From contig JAOQAI010000011.1 of the NCBI GenBank assembly GCA_025963645.1, positions 1 through 64,000 of the forward strand: 64,000 nucleotides of DNA. Reading direction: 5' to 3'. The stretch comes from Flaviaestuariibacter sp. (GTDB lineage Bacteria; Bacteroidota; Bacteroidia; Chitinophagales; Chitinophagaceae). A program made the translations under genes and the position numbers. Below, piece by piece: positions 50,841-59,781 of the stretch (position 1 is its first letter; the number at the start of each line of letters is the position of its first letter). The notes under the pieces were generated by a model. It was not told the DNA's origin, searched no databases, and saw only the letters and a list, made by a program, of their open reading frames with translations.

Positions 50841-53800
50841 TCCAATTTCAACATACCGTTTTCAGTTTCATGCAGGGTTTACGTTCGCCCAATTTAAAAG
50901 CATCATTCCTTACCTGCAAAGGCTGGGTGTGAGCACCGTTTATGCTTCGCCGATATTCGAGGCGGTGCCGGGCAGTACGCATGGCTATGATGGCTTGGCG
51001 CCCAACCGCATCAACCCGGAGATCGGCACCGAAGAAGAGCTGCGTGAAATAAGTGGTCAATTAAAAGCTGCAGGAATAAGCTGGTTGCAGGACATCGTTC
51101 CGAATCACATGGCTTTTCATCCGAGGAATGAATGGCTGATGGATGTGTTGGAAAAAGGTCCGAAGTCGCCTTATGCTAGCTTTTTTGATATGGCTGGAGA
51201 CAGCCCGGTTCTTGTTCCTTTCTTAGGCGCTTCGTTGGAAGAGGCAATAAATAAGGGCGACCTGAAGCTTGCTTATGATGGTCAGCGGTTAGCGCTACAA
51301 TATTATGAGGCTGTTTACCCGCTAAGTCCGTTTTCTTATGAATTGATGTATGAAGATGGTGAAAGCGGTTCAGAAGAGATACTGAATCTGATCACGCAAT
51401 TCCAGGCGTTGGATGAAGCGACCGATGAAGCTTCATTTGCAAAAGGATGGCAAGATTGGCTCCAATCTTTAGCTGCCTTCACCGGCAAGGATGAAGGCAA
51501 AGCTTATATCAAAAAGCAGGTTGACACCATCAACAGCGACCCTGAAAAGTTGCTGCAACTGGCGCAGCAACAGCACTACCAATTATCCCATTGGCAGGAA
51601 ACGGATAGAAAGATCAACTACCGCCGGTTCTTTACCGTGAATGGTTTAATATGCCTCAACATCCAGCACGATGAAGTATTTGCTACCTATCACAGCTTGA
51701 TAAAGAAGCTGGTGGACGATGGTGTTTTCCAGGGCTTGCGGATTGACCATATTGATGGCTTGTACGATCCCACGCAATATTTGCAGCAGTTGCGGCAGTT
51801 GGTGGGCCACGAGGTTTATATCATCGCGGAGAAGATCCTGGAAAGCCACGAGCAAAGCCCGGGCTATTGGCCCATCCAGGGCAATACGGGCTATGACTTC
51901 CTGGCAACCGTAAATAATCTTTTTACGAAAGCGGAAAGCAAGGCCGCCTTTACGCAATTCTATTATGGCATAGCCGGTGATCATCGTACGGTGCAGCAGC
52001 AAGTGAGGGACAGCAAAGCGCATATACTGCACCAGCACATGGGCGGCGAGCTGGAAAACCTGTGCCGGTTGTTTTACGAGCAGGACCTGGTACAAAAAGA
52101 CCGGCTGGATGGGTTGCCTTCCGAAACCATAAAAGCCGCTATTGCTGCCTTTTTGGTTCATTGCCCGGTGTACCGGTTCTACAGCAATATTCTTCCGCTG
52201 ACTGGCAATGAAGCAACATCCGTACAGAATATATTGGAAGCGATCCGGCAAACGGACTCGGCTGTTGCTGAAGGTATTTCTATTCTCGAAGAGGTCTTTT
52301 TAAAAAAGCCTTTGGAAGGCGATGGGGCTTACAATCTCCGTGCGGTGCATTTCTTTAAGCGCTGCATGCAATTCAGCGGACCCATCATGGCGAAAGGCGT
52401 CGAAGACACACTGATGTACACTTTCAACCGCTTTATTGCCCACAACGAAGTGGGCGATGCCGTTGATGCGTTTGGCATGAGTGCAGCCGACTTTCATCAA
52501 AAGATGAAGGAGCGCCAGAAGACCATTCCGCTGTCTTTAAACGGAAGCTCCACGCATGATACCAAGCGGGGCGAAGATGTACGGGCACGGCTGAATGTGT
52601 TGACAGAGATGCCGGGTGAATGGCTGCAAAAAGTGCAGGAGTGGCAAGGGCTGACAAGCGTTCTGAAAGAAGAAGGTGCACCAGATGCCACGGATGAATA
52701 CTTTATCTACCAGACGCTTATTGGTGCTTATCCCATGCCGGGCGCCGATACCGCTGATTTCGGGGAAAGACTTAAAGAGTATTTACAAAAGGCATTGCGG
52801 GAAGCCAAGCGTCATTCCAACTGGAGCGCTCCGAACGAAGCCTATGAAATTGCAGTACAAAACTTTGCCAGCGGTCTGCTGGACACTGCGCATCCTTTCT
52901 GGAAAAACTTCAGTGCCTTTTATGATAAAGTTGCCCGCCTGGGTATCGTCAATTCGCTTTCGCAGGTGTTGTTGAAATTCACCTGCCCGGGTGTGCCGGA
53001 TGTGTACCAGGGCTGCGAGCTGTGGGATTTTAGCCTGGTGGACCCGGACAACCGGCGTCCTGTGGACTATCAGCAAAGAGCCCACTGGTTGGAAGAATTA
53101 GCTAAAGGCGGAAGTCAGAAAATAGAATTACTTTGGAAGACAAGGGTTGATGGCAAGATCAAGCTCTGGCTCGTCAACCGTTTATTGGGGCTTCGAAAAG
53201 CCAAGCCCCAACTTTTTAGCGGGGGCGACTATATTCCTTTAAAGGTGGAAGGAATGTATAAAGAAAACCTTGTTGCTTTTGCAAGGCGGCACCGGCAAGA
53301 TTTACTTGTAGTGATCGTTCCCTTACATACTGCCAATCTCCAATTGAGTGAAAAAGAACTTCCCGATTGGGAGGACACCTGCATCACGCTTCCGAAGGGC
53401 ACATTGCCTGATTGGGAAGACCTGCTGCAAGGCGAAAAGGGCAGCTTTGAACAAGCGCTATTAGCAAACGACATCCTGCAAACACTCCCTTTCGCTGTCC
53501 TGCAACTCCGCACCGAACGTACCGAAAGAGGCGCTGGCATTTTACTGCATATCAGTTCACTGCCATCCCGTTTCGGCATTGGCGACCTCGGACCGGAAGC
53601 AAAAGCCTTTGCCCGGTTCCTGAACCGCTCCCACCAGAAGTTCTGGCAACTGCTGCCCATCAATCCGACAGAGGCCGGGCAGGCGCATTCGCCTTATAGC
53701 TCCACGTCGAGCCGTGCGGGCAACACGCTTTTCATCAGCCCCGAGATCCTGCTGCAGGAAGGGCTGCTACGTGAGGAAGATTTAGAACCGCATTATTTAC

Positions 53801-55023
53801 CTGCAGAAGCGCAAGTAGCTTACGAAGAAGCCGAAGCGGCAAAGGCTGCCTTGTTGTGGAAAGCCTGGGAGGGTTTTTATGAATTGGGTGATGCAGCCAT
53901 GCTGAAAGATTTTGAGGAGTATTGTGAAAAGGAGGCATCATGGCTGGACGATTTTTCGCTTTACGTCCTGCTTAAAGGGTTGCACGAAGGCAAGCCCTGG
54001 TATGAGTGGCCGGAGGAATACAAGTTAAGGGACAACACTGCGCTTACCCAGCTAAAAGAGGCGCACCAAAAAGAGCTGGAGTACAGTAGGTGGTGCCAGT
54101 GGGTGTTTGCCCGCCAGTGGACCGCTTTTAAAAATGATTGTAATAACCAGGGCATTCAACTCATCGGCGACCTGCCGTTTTATGTAAGCTATGATTCGGC
54201 GGATGTATGGTCAGCCCAGCATCTTTTTTATTTAGATGAAGACGACAACCGGCTGGGTATTGCAGGCGTGCCGCCGGATGCGTTTAGTGCCGACGGGCAA
54301 CTGTGGGGCATGCCGGTTTACCGCTGGGATGTTTTAAAGGAAGAAGGCTATAGCTGGTGGATCGAAAGGCTGCGGAAGAACATCGAGCTGTTTGACCTCG
54401 TGCGCCTCGATCACTTCCGCGCCTTTGCCGATTACTGGGAAGTGCCTGCCGGGGAAGAGACCGCAAAGAACGGCACTTGGAAGGAAGGACCGGGAGCCGA
54501 ATTTTTCAACGCAGTGAAAGATGCCCTCGGTGACCTGCCCTTCGTGGCGGAAGACCTGGGCGAGATCAACGATAAAGTGCTGGAGCTGCGGGATGCTTTC
54601 GGGCTGCCGGGAATGAAGATCCTGCAGTTTGCTTTTGGCGAGGACATGGGCGCCTCCGATTACATTCCACATAACTATTCCTCCAATTTCATTGCCTATA
54701 CCGGCACGCACGACAACAATACCACCCGGGGCTGGTTCCGGCAGGAAGCGGATGAAGGAATTAAGGGACGCTTGGAACAATATATTGGTCATCCGGTTTC
54801 AGAAGACAACATCAATGACGTGCTCACACGACTGGCTTATGGTTCAGTGGCGGCGACGGTGATATTGCCCATGCAGGATGTTTTGAACCTGGACGAGGGC
54901 GCCCGGATGAATACGCCATCATCGGGCAGCAACAACTGGGGGTGGCGGCTGCTGCCTAAGCAGTTGGGGTCAACACATGAGCAGCGCTTAAAGAAATGGA
55001 CGGAAATCTATAACAGGAGATAA
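50833..55023 (+). CDS. treY/malQ: Fused malto-oligosyltrehalose synthase and 4-alpha-glucanotransferase (TreY-MalQ)
   Basis: A 1396-residue protein containing two enzymes. Residues 1 to about 890 are TreY, which isomerises the reducing-end linkage of maltodextrin to alpha,alpha-1,1. It begins STYRFQF and has Asp305 (LRIDHIDG), Glu333 (IIAEKIL) and Asp576 (STHDTKR). Residues about 898-1396 are MalQ, which transfers glucan segments; it begins GAGILLHISSLPSRFGIGDLG and has Asp1193 (RLDHFRA), Glu1240 (VAEDLG) and Asp1294 (GTHDNNT). Both catalytic sets are intact. The linker at 890-898 is short (LRTERTER). It overlaps treZ by 8 bp. Confidence 0.95.
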   Translation: MFDPISTYRFQFHAGFTFAQFKSIIPYLQRLGVSTVYASPIFEAVPGSTHGYDGLAPNRINPEIGTEEELREISGQLKAAGISWLQDIVPNHMAFHPRNEWLMDVLEKGPKSPYASFFDMAGDSPVLVPFLGASLEEAINKGDLKLAYDGQRLALQYYEAVYPLSPFSYELMYEDGESGSEEILNLITQFQALDEATDEASFAKGWQDWLQSLAAFTGKDEGKAYIKKQVDTINSDPEKLLQLAQQQHYQLSHWQETDRKINYRRFFTVNGLICLNIQHDEVFATYHSLIKKLVDDGVFQGLRIDHIDGLYDPTQYLQQLRQLVGHEVYIIAEKILESHEQSPGYWPIQGNTGYDFLATVNNLFTKAESKAAFTQFYYGIAGDHRTVQQQVRDSKAHILHQHMGGELENLCRLFYEQDLVQKDRLDGLPSETIKAAIAAFLVHCPVYRFYSNILPLTGNEATSVQNILEAIRQTDSAVAEGISILEEVFLKKPLEGDGAYNLRAVHFFKRCMQFSGPIMAKGVEDTLMYTFNRFIAHNEVGDAVDAFGMSAADFHQKMKERQKTIPLSLNGSSTHDTKRGEDVRARLNVLTEMPGEWLQKVQEWQGLTSVLKEEGAPDATDEYFIYQTLIGAYPMPGADTADFGERLKEYLQKALREAKRHSNWSAPNEAYEIAVQNFASGLLDTAHPFWKNFSAFYDKVARLGIVNSLSQVLLKFTCPGVPDVYQGCELWDFSLVDPDNRRPVDYQQRAHWLEELAKGGSQKIELLWKTRVDGKIKLWLVNRLLGLRKAKPQLFSGGDYIPLKVEGMYKENLVAFARRHRQDLLVVIVPLHTANLQLSEKELPDWEDTCITLPKGTLPDWEDLLQGEKGSFEQALLANDILQTLPFAVLQLRTERTERGAGILLHISSLPSRFGIGDLGPEAKAFARFLNRSHQKFWQLLPINPTEAGQAHSPYSSTSSRAGNTLFISPEILLQEGLLREEDLEPHYLPAEAQVAYEEAEAAKAALLWKAWEGFYELGDAAMLKDFEEYCEKEASWLDDFSLYVLLKGLHEGKPWYEWPEEYKLRDNTALTQLKEAHQKELEYSRWCQWVFARQWTAFKNDCNNQGIQLIGDLPFYVSYDSADVWSAQHLFYLDEDDNRLGIAGVPPDAFSADGQLWGMPVYRWDVLKEEGYSWWIERLRKNIELFDLVRLDHFRAFADYWEVPAGEETAKNGTWKEGPGAEFFNAVKDALGDLPFVAEDLGEINDKVLELRDAFGLPGMKILQFAFGEDMGASDYIPHNYSSNFIAYTGTHDNNTTRGWFRQEADEGIKGRLEQYIGHPVSEDNINDVLTRLAYGSVAATVILPMQDVLNLDEGARMNTPSSGSNNWGWRLLPKQLGSTHEQRLKKWTEIYNRR

Positions 55024-55029
55024 GGAATT

Positions 55030-55767
55030 ATGAAGGCGAAGAACGTTTGGATCATTGACAAGGCTTTTTACATGCCGCAGCTCAACCGGTGGCGGCGCAT
55101 CTGGCTGTATGTACCGGAAGATTATGCTAGGTCCGGCAAGCACTACCCGGTGCTGTACATGCACGACGGGCAAAATCTTTTTGAGCAATGGAGCGCCTTC
55201 GGTGACGAGTGGGAAGTGGATGAGACCATTGACGCCATGAAAGAGAAATGCTTTGTTGTGGGCATTGATAACGGCGGCCCGCATCGCTTGCGGGAATACA
55301 ATATCCACCAGCATCCCGACCACGGAAGCGGACAGGGGAAGCAATATATGGATTTCATTGTGCAGACCTTAAAGCCTTATATCGACACCACCTACCGGAT
55401 CCTCCCTGAAAAGGAACACACCTATATCGCCGGCAGCTCTATGGGTGGACTGCTGTCTTTCTATGCCGGGCTCTTATACCCCGAAACCTTTGGAAAGACC
55501 GGGGTCTTCTCACCCTCTTTCTGGCTGCACCGCGACATTATAGAAGAGATGGCCGCCAGCTTCAAGCCAGCCAACGAAAACCAGCAGTGGTATTTTTATG
55601 CAGGGGAAAGGGAAGGAGAGGAGATGGCGGAGAATACCAGGAAGATTGCCGCATCGCTACGGGAAAAAGGACTGGTCGTAAAAGAAAACTATTTACAGGA
55701 GGGCGACCACAGCGAAAAGAACTGGCGGGACCAGTTCCCCGATTTCTACCAATGGCTGCACTCGTAG
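55030..55767 (+). CDS. Alpha/beta-hydrolase esterase, enterochelin-esterase/EstD-like
   Basis: A 245-residue cytoplasmic esterase. The fold starts RRIWLYVPEDY, HDGQNLF (45-51) forms the oxyanion region, GSSMGG gives nucleophile Ser137 and GDHSEK gives His227; the acid is probably in the YAGEREG segment. It belongs to the putative-esterase family (which includes EstA/Fes-like and carbohydrate esterases). It starts 6 bp after treY/malQ and is likely the last gene of the operon. A role in removing acyl groups from glucan or trehalose is suggested by context only. There is no signal peptide. Confidence 0.85.
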   Translation: MKAKNVWIIDKAFYMPQLNRWRRIWLYVPEDYARSGKHYPVLYMHDGQNLFEQWSAFGDEWEVDETIDAMKEKCFVVGIDNGGPHRLREYNIHQHPDHGSGQGKQYMDFIVQTLKPYIDTTYRILPEKEHTYIAGSSMGGLLSFYAGLLYPETFGKTGVFSPSFWLHRDIIEEMAASFKPANENQQWYFYAGEREGEEMAENTRKIAASLREKGLVVKENYLQEGDHSEKNWRDQFPDFYQWLHS

Positions 55768-55886
55768 GTAGCGTACTTTATCCACGATGGTCTTTGTTCA
55801 GTTGCATCTCTGCAAGAGGAAATAGGCTGTGGATAGATGGCTAAAAAATCTTATGGATAAGGCATATTATTTGCACCTGCTATTGT

Positions 55887-56105
55887 ATGCTGAGAGCAAT
55901 CCCTACCAACAATCAAAGGCAGGCAAAGCCGCAAATCAAAGTTGTTCACATAAAGCACTCGATCACGCTGAAAGAGTCGGAAAAGGCAGATCAGAATTCC
56001 GATCTTTTGGTAAGCGTTAAGCGCTTTCACATGGACAACCGTTCGCAGTACCTGAGAAGCAATTTTTATCCCGACGGGCCCGGTGGGAATTATAGCGGCT
56101 TATAA
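55887..56105 (+). CDS. Possible small hypothetical protein
   Basis: A 72-codon ORF, basic and polar (MLRAIPTNNQRQ, then VHIKHSITLKESEKAD), inside an otherwise empty 663-bp stretch (55768-56430). It ends 16 bp before a good terminator (56122-56150), which supports a transcript here. I recognise no family, and no signal peptide or membrane segment is evident. A second overlapping ORF in another frame exists, so the coding call is weak. Confidence 0.4.
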   Translation: MLRAIPTNNQRQAKPQIKVVHIKHSITLKESEKADQNSDLLVSVKRFHMDNRSQYLRSNFYPDGPGGNYSGL

Positions 56106-56121
56106 TTCCACCATATCTATT

Positions 56122-56150
56122 AGGGTTTCAGAAAGCTGGAACCCTTTTTT
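56122..56150 (+). terminator. Rho-independent terminator
   Basis: AGGGTTTC (56122-56129) pairs with GGAACCCT (56138-56145) with one G-T pair around an 8-base loop, followed by T residues to 56150. It may terminate the small ORF or read-through from the trehalose operon. Confidence 0.75.
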
Positions 56151-56430
56151 ATGCCATGGTCCGATGGACCGGCCATGGGGATATACATTTGAACTGTACT
56201 ATAGGACAGCCCAATTACTGCTAACTTTACTCTTGTTACCCTTGTAAAGGGTAGAGGGTAATTGTGGGCAAGCAGGCTTATCGTGCACCCTGAAGCATTA
56301 GCAAGCATTAGCCATATATCTCGATCCACATCCTTCTATGCCGTTCAGCCATTAATGCAAGCCCGTTCGGCTGTTGATAAATCGCTAATCAAATGGCACA
56401 ACTCTTTCTACAAAGAGGAAAACAGTTTTA
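56151..56430. other. Intergenic region before the DUF4142 pseudogene
   Basis: About 280 bases without a supported gene. An imperfect palindrome around CCATGGTCC and GGACC with CCATGG lies at 56154-56178. A purine-rich AGAGGAAAAC segment precedes the DUF4142 start at 56431 and could act as a ribosome-binding region. I saw nothing else clear. Confidence 0.4.
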
Positions 56431-56974
56431 ATGATAAAGAGTATTCACCTGGTCGGCATTACTGTCATCCTTTTTACTTCCTTTTCTTTTATTTTGATTG
56501 ATAAAAATGCGCAACCGTCTAACGATAAGAGCGCACAACTGTCTGATGTACAGTTCATCGAGCCCGACTCGCTTTTTCTGAAAGAGGCCGCCAGCAGCGG
56601 CTTGATGGAAGTGCAGCTGGGAACCGTGGCACAACAGCCCAAGGGTAAAAGCATTTGGCGCCATGATGGTAAGGGACCATACCGCTGCCAACGCGGAAGT
56701 AGTGATGCTGGCCGGCCGTATGGGCGTAACCCTGCCCACCGCCCCCATGGCTAAGCATGCGAAGCATATCGGGCACCTGCAACAGTTATCCGGAACCGCT
56801 TTTGACCGGGCCTATATCACGATGATGATAGAAGCGCATAAGGATGACCTTGACGAGTTTGAAGATGCGTCCAAGAAAGCGGTGGACACAGCCATACGTG
56901 GTTTCGCCGCCCGCACGTTTCCTATATTAAGGATGCACCGCGATTCCGCTATCGCTATCCGTAACCGGAAGTGA
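56431..56974 (+). pseudogene. DUF4142-family protein disrupted by a +1 frameshift
   Basis: The frame from 56431 gives a signal/anchor (MIKSIHLVGITVILFTSFSFILI) and the DUF4142 start FLKEAASSGLMEVQLGTVAQQ, then turns into nonsense after about 56643. The correct continuation, VKAFGAMMVRDHTAANAEV to the end LRMHRDSAIAIRN, is in the next frame and ends at 56974. Deleting one G from the GGG at 56643-56645 restores one 180-residue ORF (QQPKVKAFGAMMVRDH). The gene is thus either a recent pseudogene or carries a sequencing error. DUF4142 proteins are ferritin-like helical, periplasmic and of unknown function. Confidence 0.75.
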
Positions 56975-57072
56975 TCAAGTTCTTGTTGTTTCGTTTATAA
57001 TTCTTGCTATCTGCCGTGGTTGGTGAAGTGCCTACCTAACTTTAGCTTGACACCCACAGCGGCATTCAAGTC

Positions 57073-57402
57073 TCAATCTACCACAAACAGCACACAGCCA
57101 CCTTTGGAAAAGGTTCTATGCGCTTCGCAGTCGTCGCCTACAATATAAGTGGCGCCTTCGCTCAATTCCATCAGGCGCCCGTCTTCCAGTTCCGTTATCA
57201 TGCTGCCTTGAAGGCAATGAATGATGTGACCTTTTTTGCACCAGTGATCGGCTTTATAGCCGGGTGCGTATTCCATACGGCGAATGCGGATGTCTCCAAC
57301 ATTCATCACTTGCCGTAAAGCGTATGCTTCTTCGCCTTCGTGCCTTTCGGCAGGGATGGCGGTCCAGTCAATAACCTGGAAAGGGAAGGTGGGGATGGTC
57401 AT
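57073..57402 (-). CDS. Cupin-fold protein with DHWC motif
   Basis: A 109-residue single cupin. The motif ADHWCKKGHIIHCLQGS (about 51-67) replaces the usual metal-binding G-x5-H-x-H-x3-E cupin motif 1, and GDDCEAHRTFSKGGC (about 89-103) forms motif 2. This fits the small cupin family named for a DHCW-like motif. The function is unknown. It is 38 bp downstream of the VOC gene on the same strand. Confidence 0.8.
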   Translation of the reverse strand: MTIPTFPFQVIDWTAIPAERHEGEEAYALRQVMNVGDIRIRRMEYAPGYKADHWCKKGHIIHCLQGSMITELEDGRLMELSEGATYIVGDDCEAHRTFSKGGCVLFVVD

Positions 57403-57440
57403 GATTAAGTAGTTGTCGCTGTTATCGTTTCCCGTATTGG

Positions 57441-57806
57441 TTATCTACGAAAATCTACAAAATGCCATAGCACACCGGACGGGTCAATCAAATAGCATTC
57501 TTTACCCCATTCATTTTCCTGTAGCGGCACAAGTTTGCTATTTAAATATCTTTTATCGAGTTCCAGTGTTTGTAAAAAACGATAGTACTTTTCAACGTCA
57601 CTTACTTCAAGAAGCATCATTGAGTTTTCAATCCAGTCTTTTAGGTAATAGTCTTGCAAGTAGAAACATAATCCCTGGATTGTAAAAAGCGACATCTTAT
57701 CCGAAATGACTTTTTCTTCAAACCCTAAGTCCTTGTAAAAAGCTCTTGATATTTCATAGTCTTTAGATCCGATAAATGCCCTGATTGATTTTATATTTTG
57801 ATCCAT
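57441..57806 (-). CDS. VOC-superfamily (glyoxalase/bleomycin-resistance-like) protein
   Basis: A 121-residue single VOC domain. The first beta-alpha-beta unit is IRAFIGSKDYEISRAFYKDLGFEE, and the second ends in NEWGKECYLIDPSGVLWHFVDF, typical of the glyoxalase fold. Metal-binding His/Glu residues are partly missing in the first half (the usual N-terminal His is replaced by the IGSKDY stretch), so enzymatic activity is uncertain. Bleomycin-type binding proteins or dioxygenase-like enzymes are possible. Confidence 0.8.
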   Translation of the reverse strand: MDQNIKSIRAFIGSKDYEISRAFYKDLGFEEKVISDKMSLFTIQGLCFYLQDYYLKDWIENSMMLLEVSDVEKYYRFLQTLELDKRYLNSKLVPLQENEWGKECYLIDPSGVLWHFVDFRR

Positions 57807-58073
57807 TTTGTGGGTTCTCGTCTATAATTGTTTTACTATGTCTGCTTCGCTTGCCGCTAATCATCCGCCGTTATCAAACAGGCAAAAGGTCTTTGCCTTT
57901 TCCACACAAAGATATTCTTGCACCCGTATGGTTCTGTTGCCTATTTAACTGGATAACAGGGTATCTGCCAAATTGAGGATTGGCGTGTTTCCTTTTTTAT
58001 ACAAGGAGCACTGCTTCCATTTGGCAACTCCATAAGATGATGCCGTTGCCTGGCGCATAACCATTTAAATCCC
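57807..58073. other. Intergenic region between sugE and the VOC gene
   Basis: About 267 bases without a supported gene. A weak hairpin GGCAAA/TTTGCC (57881-57896) is the only structure noticed. Its T-rich flank is short. Confidence 0.4.
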
Positions 58074-58403
58074 TTATGCTTTGGTGACGAATTTGATCCC
58101 GATGATGGAACAGATAAGCAGGCAAAGAAAGAAGAGACGCCAGAAATGGACAGGCTCCCGGAAAAGGATAAGCCCGACGATAACGGTGCCCGCAGCGCCA
58201 ATGCCGGTCCACACGGCGTAGGCGGTGCCCATCGGTAATGTAAGCGTGGCTTTGTATAGCAGGTACATGCTGAGGAACATGGAGATAAGAAAGCCCGCCA
58301 GCCAATACGCCTGTGTCACACCGGTGTGTTCTTTTGCTTTTACCAGGCAGGTGGTGAAACCTACTTCAAATAATCCTGCTATGATGAGATAGAGCCAAGC
58401 CAT
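58074..58403 (-). CDS. sugE: SMR-family multidrug/guanidinium exporter, SugE (Gdx) type
   Basis: A 109-residue, four-segment small multidrug resistance protein. The first helix has the conserved glutamate (LIIAGLFEVGFTTCLVKA), and GTAYAVWTGIGAAGTVIVG (about 57-75) is the signature of the family, of the Gdx type rather than EmrE. Family members export guanidinium or quaternary ammonium cations by proton antiport. No guanidine riboswitch was found upstream. It is divergent from the aminotransferase gene with a 107-bp region between. Confidence 0.92.
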   Translation of the reverse strand: MAWLYLIIAGLFEVGFTTCLVKAKEHTGVTQAYWLAGFLISMFLSMYLLYKATLTLPMGTAYAVWTGIGAAGTVIVGLILFREPVHFWRLFFLCLLICSIIGIKFVTKA

Positions 58404-58510
58404 GATAAAAGAAATGTAGCTGCAATATTACTACCATTTACAGGCCTGAAAATTGCGAAACAGCTACACCGGTTTTTACGTAATCAACAAAAAAATAAAG
58501 GATCATAAGA

Positions 58511-59737
58511 ATGAGCAGCCATAAGAATAAAAGTCATGCCGATTGGAAAGCCATAACGAAATTGTTCACACACGACCGGAAGAATATTCACATGGGTGCC
58601 TCGCAGTTCGTGGTGTCGCATCCAAAGCCCGTGCACGAAGCCATTGACAAATACCGTAAACAACTGGACAAGGACCCGGTGCAATACACGGAAAAGGTGG
58701 AGAACGAATATATGCAGCGGGTGCGGGAAGCCGCGGCGCAATACCTGCAAATGGAGAACCCCGATGATATTGCCGTGACGGACAGCACTACGATGGGACT
58801 GGGGCTTATCTATACGGCATTGAACCTACAGCCGGGGCAGGAGATACTGACCACCGATCATGACCATTATTCGCAGCACGAAGCCATCCGCATGGCAACG
58901 GGTAGAACAGGCGCTTCCTTCCGCAGGATCCGCTTATTTGAAAGTCTTTCCTCCGTGAGCAAAGAAGAGATCGTTCTTTCTGTAAAAGAATCCATCCGGG
59001 AAAATACGAGGGTGCTCGGGATCACGTGGGTGCATTCCAGTTCAGGATTAAAAATGCCGGTACCGGAGATCGCAGCATTGGTGCGGGAGATCAATGTGGG
59101 AAGAAGCGAAGCGAATAAGGTACTGATCCTGCTGGATGCCGTGCATGGCTTTGGCATTGAAAAGGAAAGTTTCGGGGAGCTGGGCGTGGACTTCTTTATC
59201 ACCGGCTGCCACAAATGGCTATATGGCCCAAGGGGCACAGGCATCATCGCCGCAAAGCGTTCGGCCTGGCAGACGGTCACACCCATCATCCCTAGCTTTA
59301 CGGAAGTGATGGATAAGGTGATAGCGGAAGAAGAGCGTCCGAAAGAAATGGACGGAAAGCAAATGACGCCGGGCGGGTTTCACTCGCTGGAATACCGGTG
59401 GGCCCTGTGCGATGCCTTTCACTGGGTGATGGACATGGGCAAGGAAGCCATTTGGGAGCGGGTGCACGAGCTTAACAGGCGGTGCAAAGAAGGACTGGCG
59501 GAAATGGAGCATGTGGTAGTACATACACCTCTGAGCGATGAGCTGTCCGCGGGCATTATTTCGTTTGATATAGCCGGCTATTCCACGGAAGAGGCGGTAC
59601 AGGCATTGCTCGATAAAGGAGTGATAGCCACGGCTTCACCTTATAAGACCAGCTGGACGAGGTTCACTCCCGGCATTATCAATATGGAAGAGGACATTGA
59701 CAAGGCATTGGAGGTGGTCCAGTCGCTGAAGAAGTAA
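58511..59737 (+). CDS. Class-V aminotransferase-fold PLP enzyme
   Basis: A 408-residue fold-type-I PLP enzyme. The PLP lysine is Lys235 in TGCHKWLYGPRGTG, the cofactor-binding Asp209 and His212 are in LLDAVHGFG, and TDSTTMGLGL (90-99) forms the phosphate cradle. It resembles isopenicillin-N-epimerase-like and cysteine-desulfurase-like members, including hercynylcysteine sulfoxide lyases, but no pathway neighbours confirm a role. The lysine has no cysteine desulfurase persulfide loop nearby that I can recognise. Its gene is followed by an inverted repeat (59743-59781) that separates it from the iron-sulfur gene. Confidence 0.88.
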   Translation: MSSHKNKSHADWKAITKLFTHDRKNIHMGASQFVVSHPKPVHEAIDKYRKQLDKDPVQYTEKVENEYMQRVREAAAQYLQMENPDDIAVTDSTTMGLGLIYTALNLQPGQEILTTDHDHYSQHEAIRMATGRTGASFRRIRLFESLSSVSKEEIVLSVKESIRENTRVLGITWVHSSSGLKMPVPEIAALVREINVGRSEANKVLILLDAVHGFGIEKESFGELGVDFFITGCHKWLYGPRGTGIIAAKRSAWQTVTPIIPSFTEVMDKVIAEEERPKEMDGKQMTPGGFHSLEYRWALCDAFHWVMDMGKEAIWERVHELNRRCKEGLAEMEHVVVHTPLSDELSAGIISFDIAGYSTEEAVQALLDKGVIATASPYKTSWTRFTPGIINMEEDIDKALEVVQSLKK

Positions 59738-59742
59738 GTGGT

Positions 59743-59781
59743 GTTGAGAGTGGTAAGTCAATAGACCTCACTGCTCTCAAC
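59743..59781. terminator. Inverted repeat between convergent genes
   Basis: GTTGAGAG (59743-59750) and CTCTCAAC (59774-59781) are perfect arms separated by 23 bases. The right arm overlaps the end of the minus-strand iron-sulfur gene. It may act as a terminator for both genes; no long T-run is present. Confidence 0.45.

Noticed and set aside
51646-52251. 201-codon ORF antisense to treY/malQ
   Set aside because: Shadow of the fused enzyme gene; no domain recognised.
58404-58510. Guanidine riboswitch upstream of sugE
   Set aside because: Checked by eye for the conserved ykkC-type segments; none are present, although a computational covariance search would be decisive.
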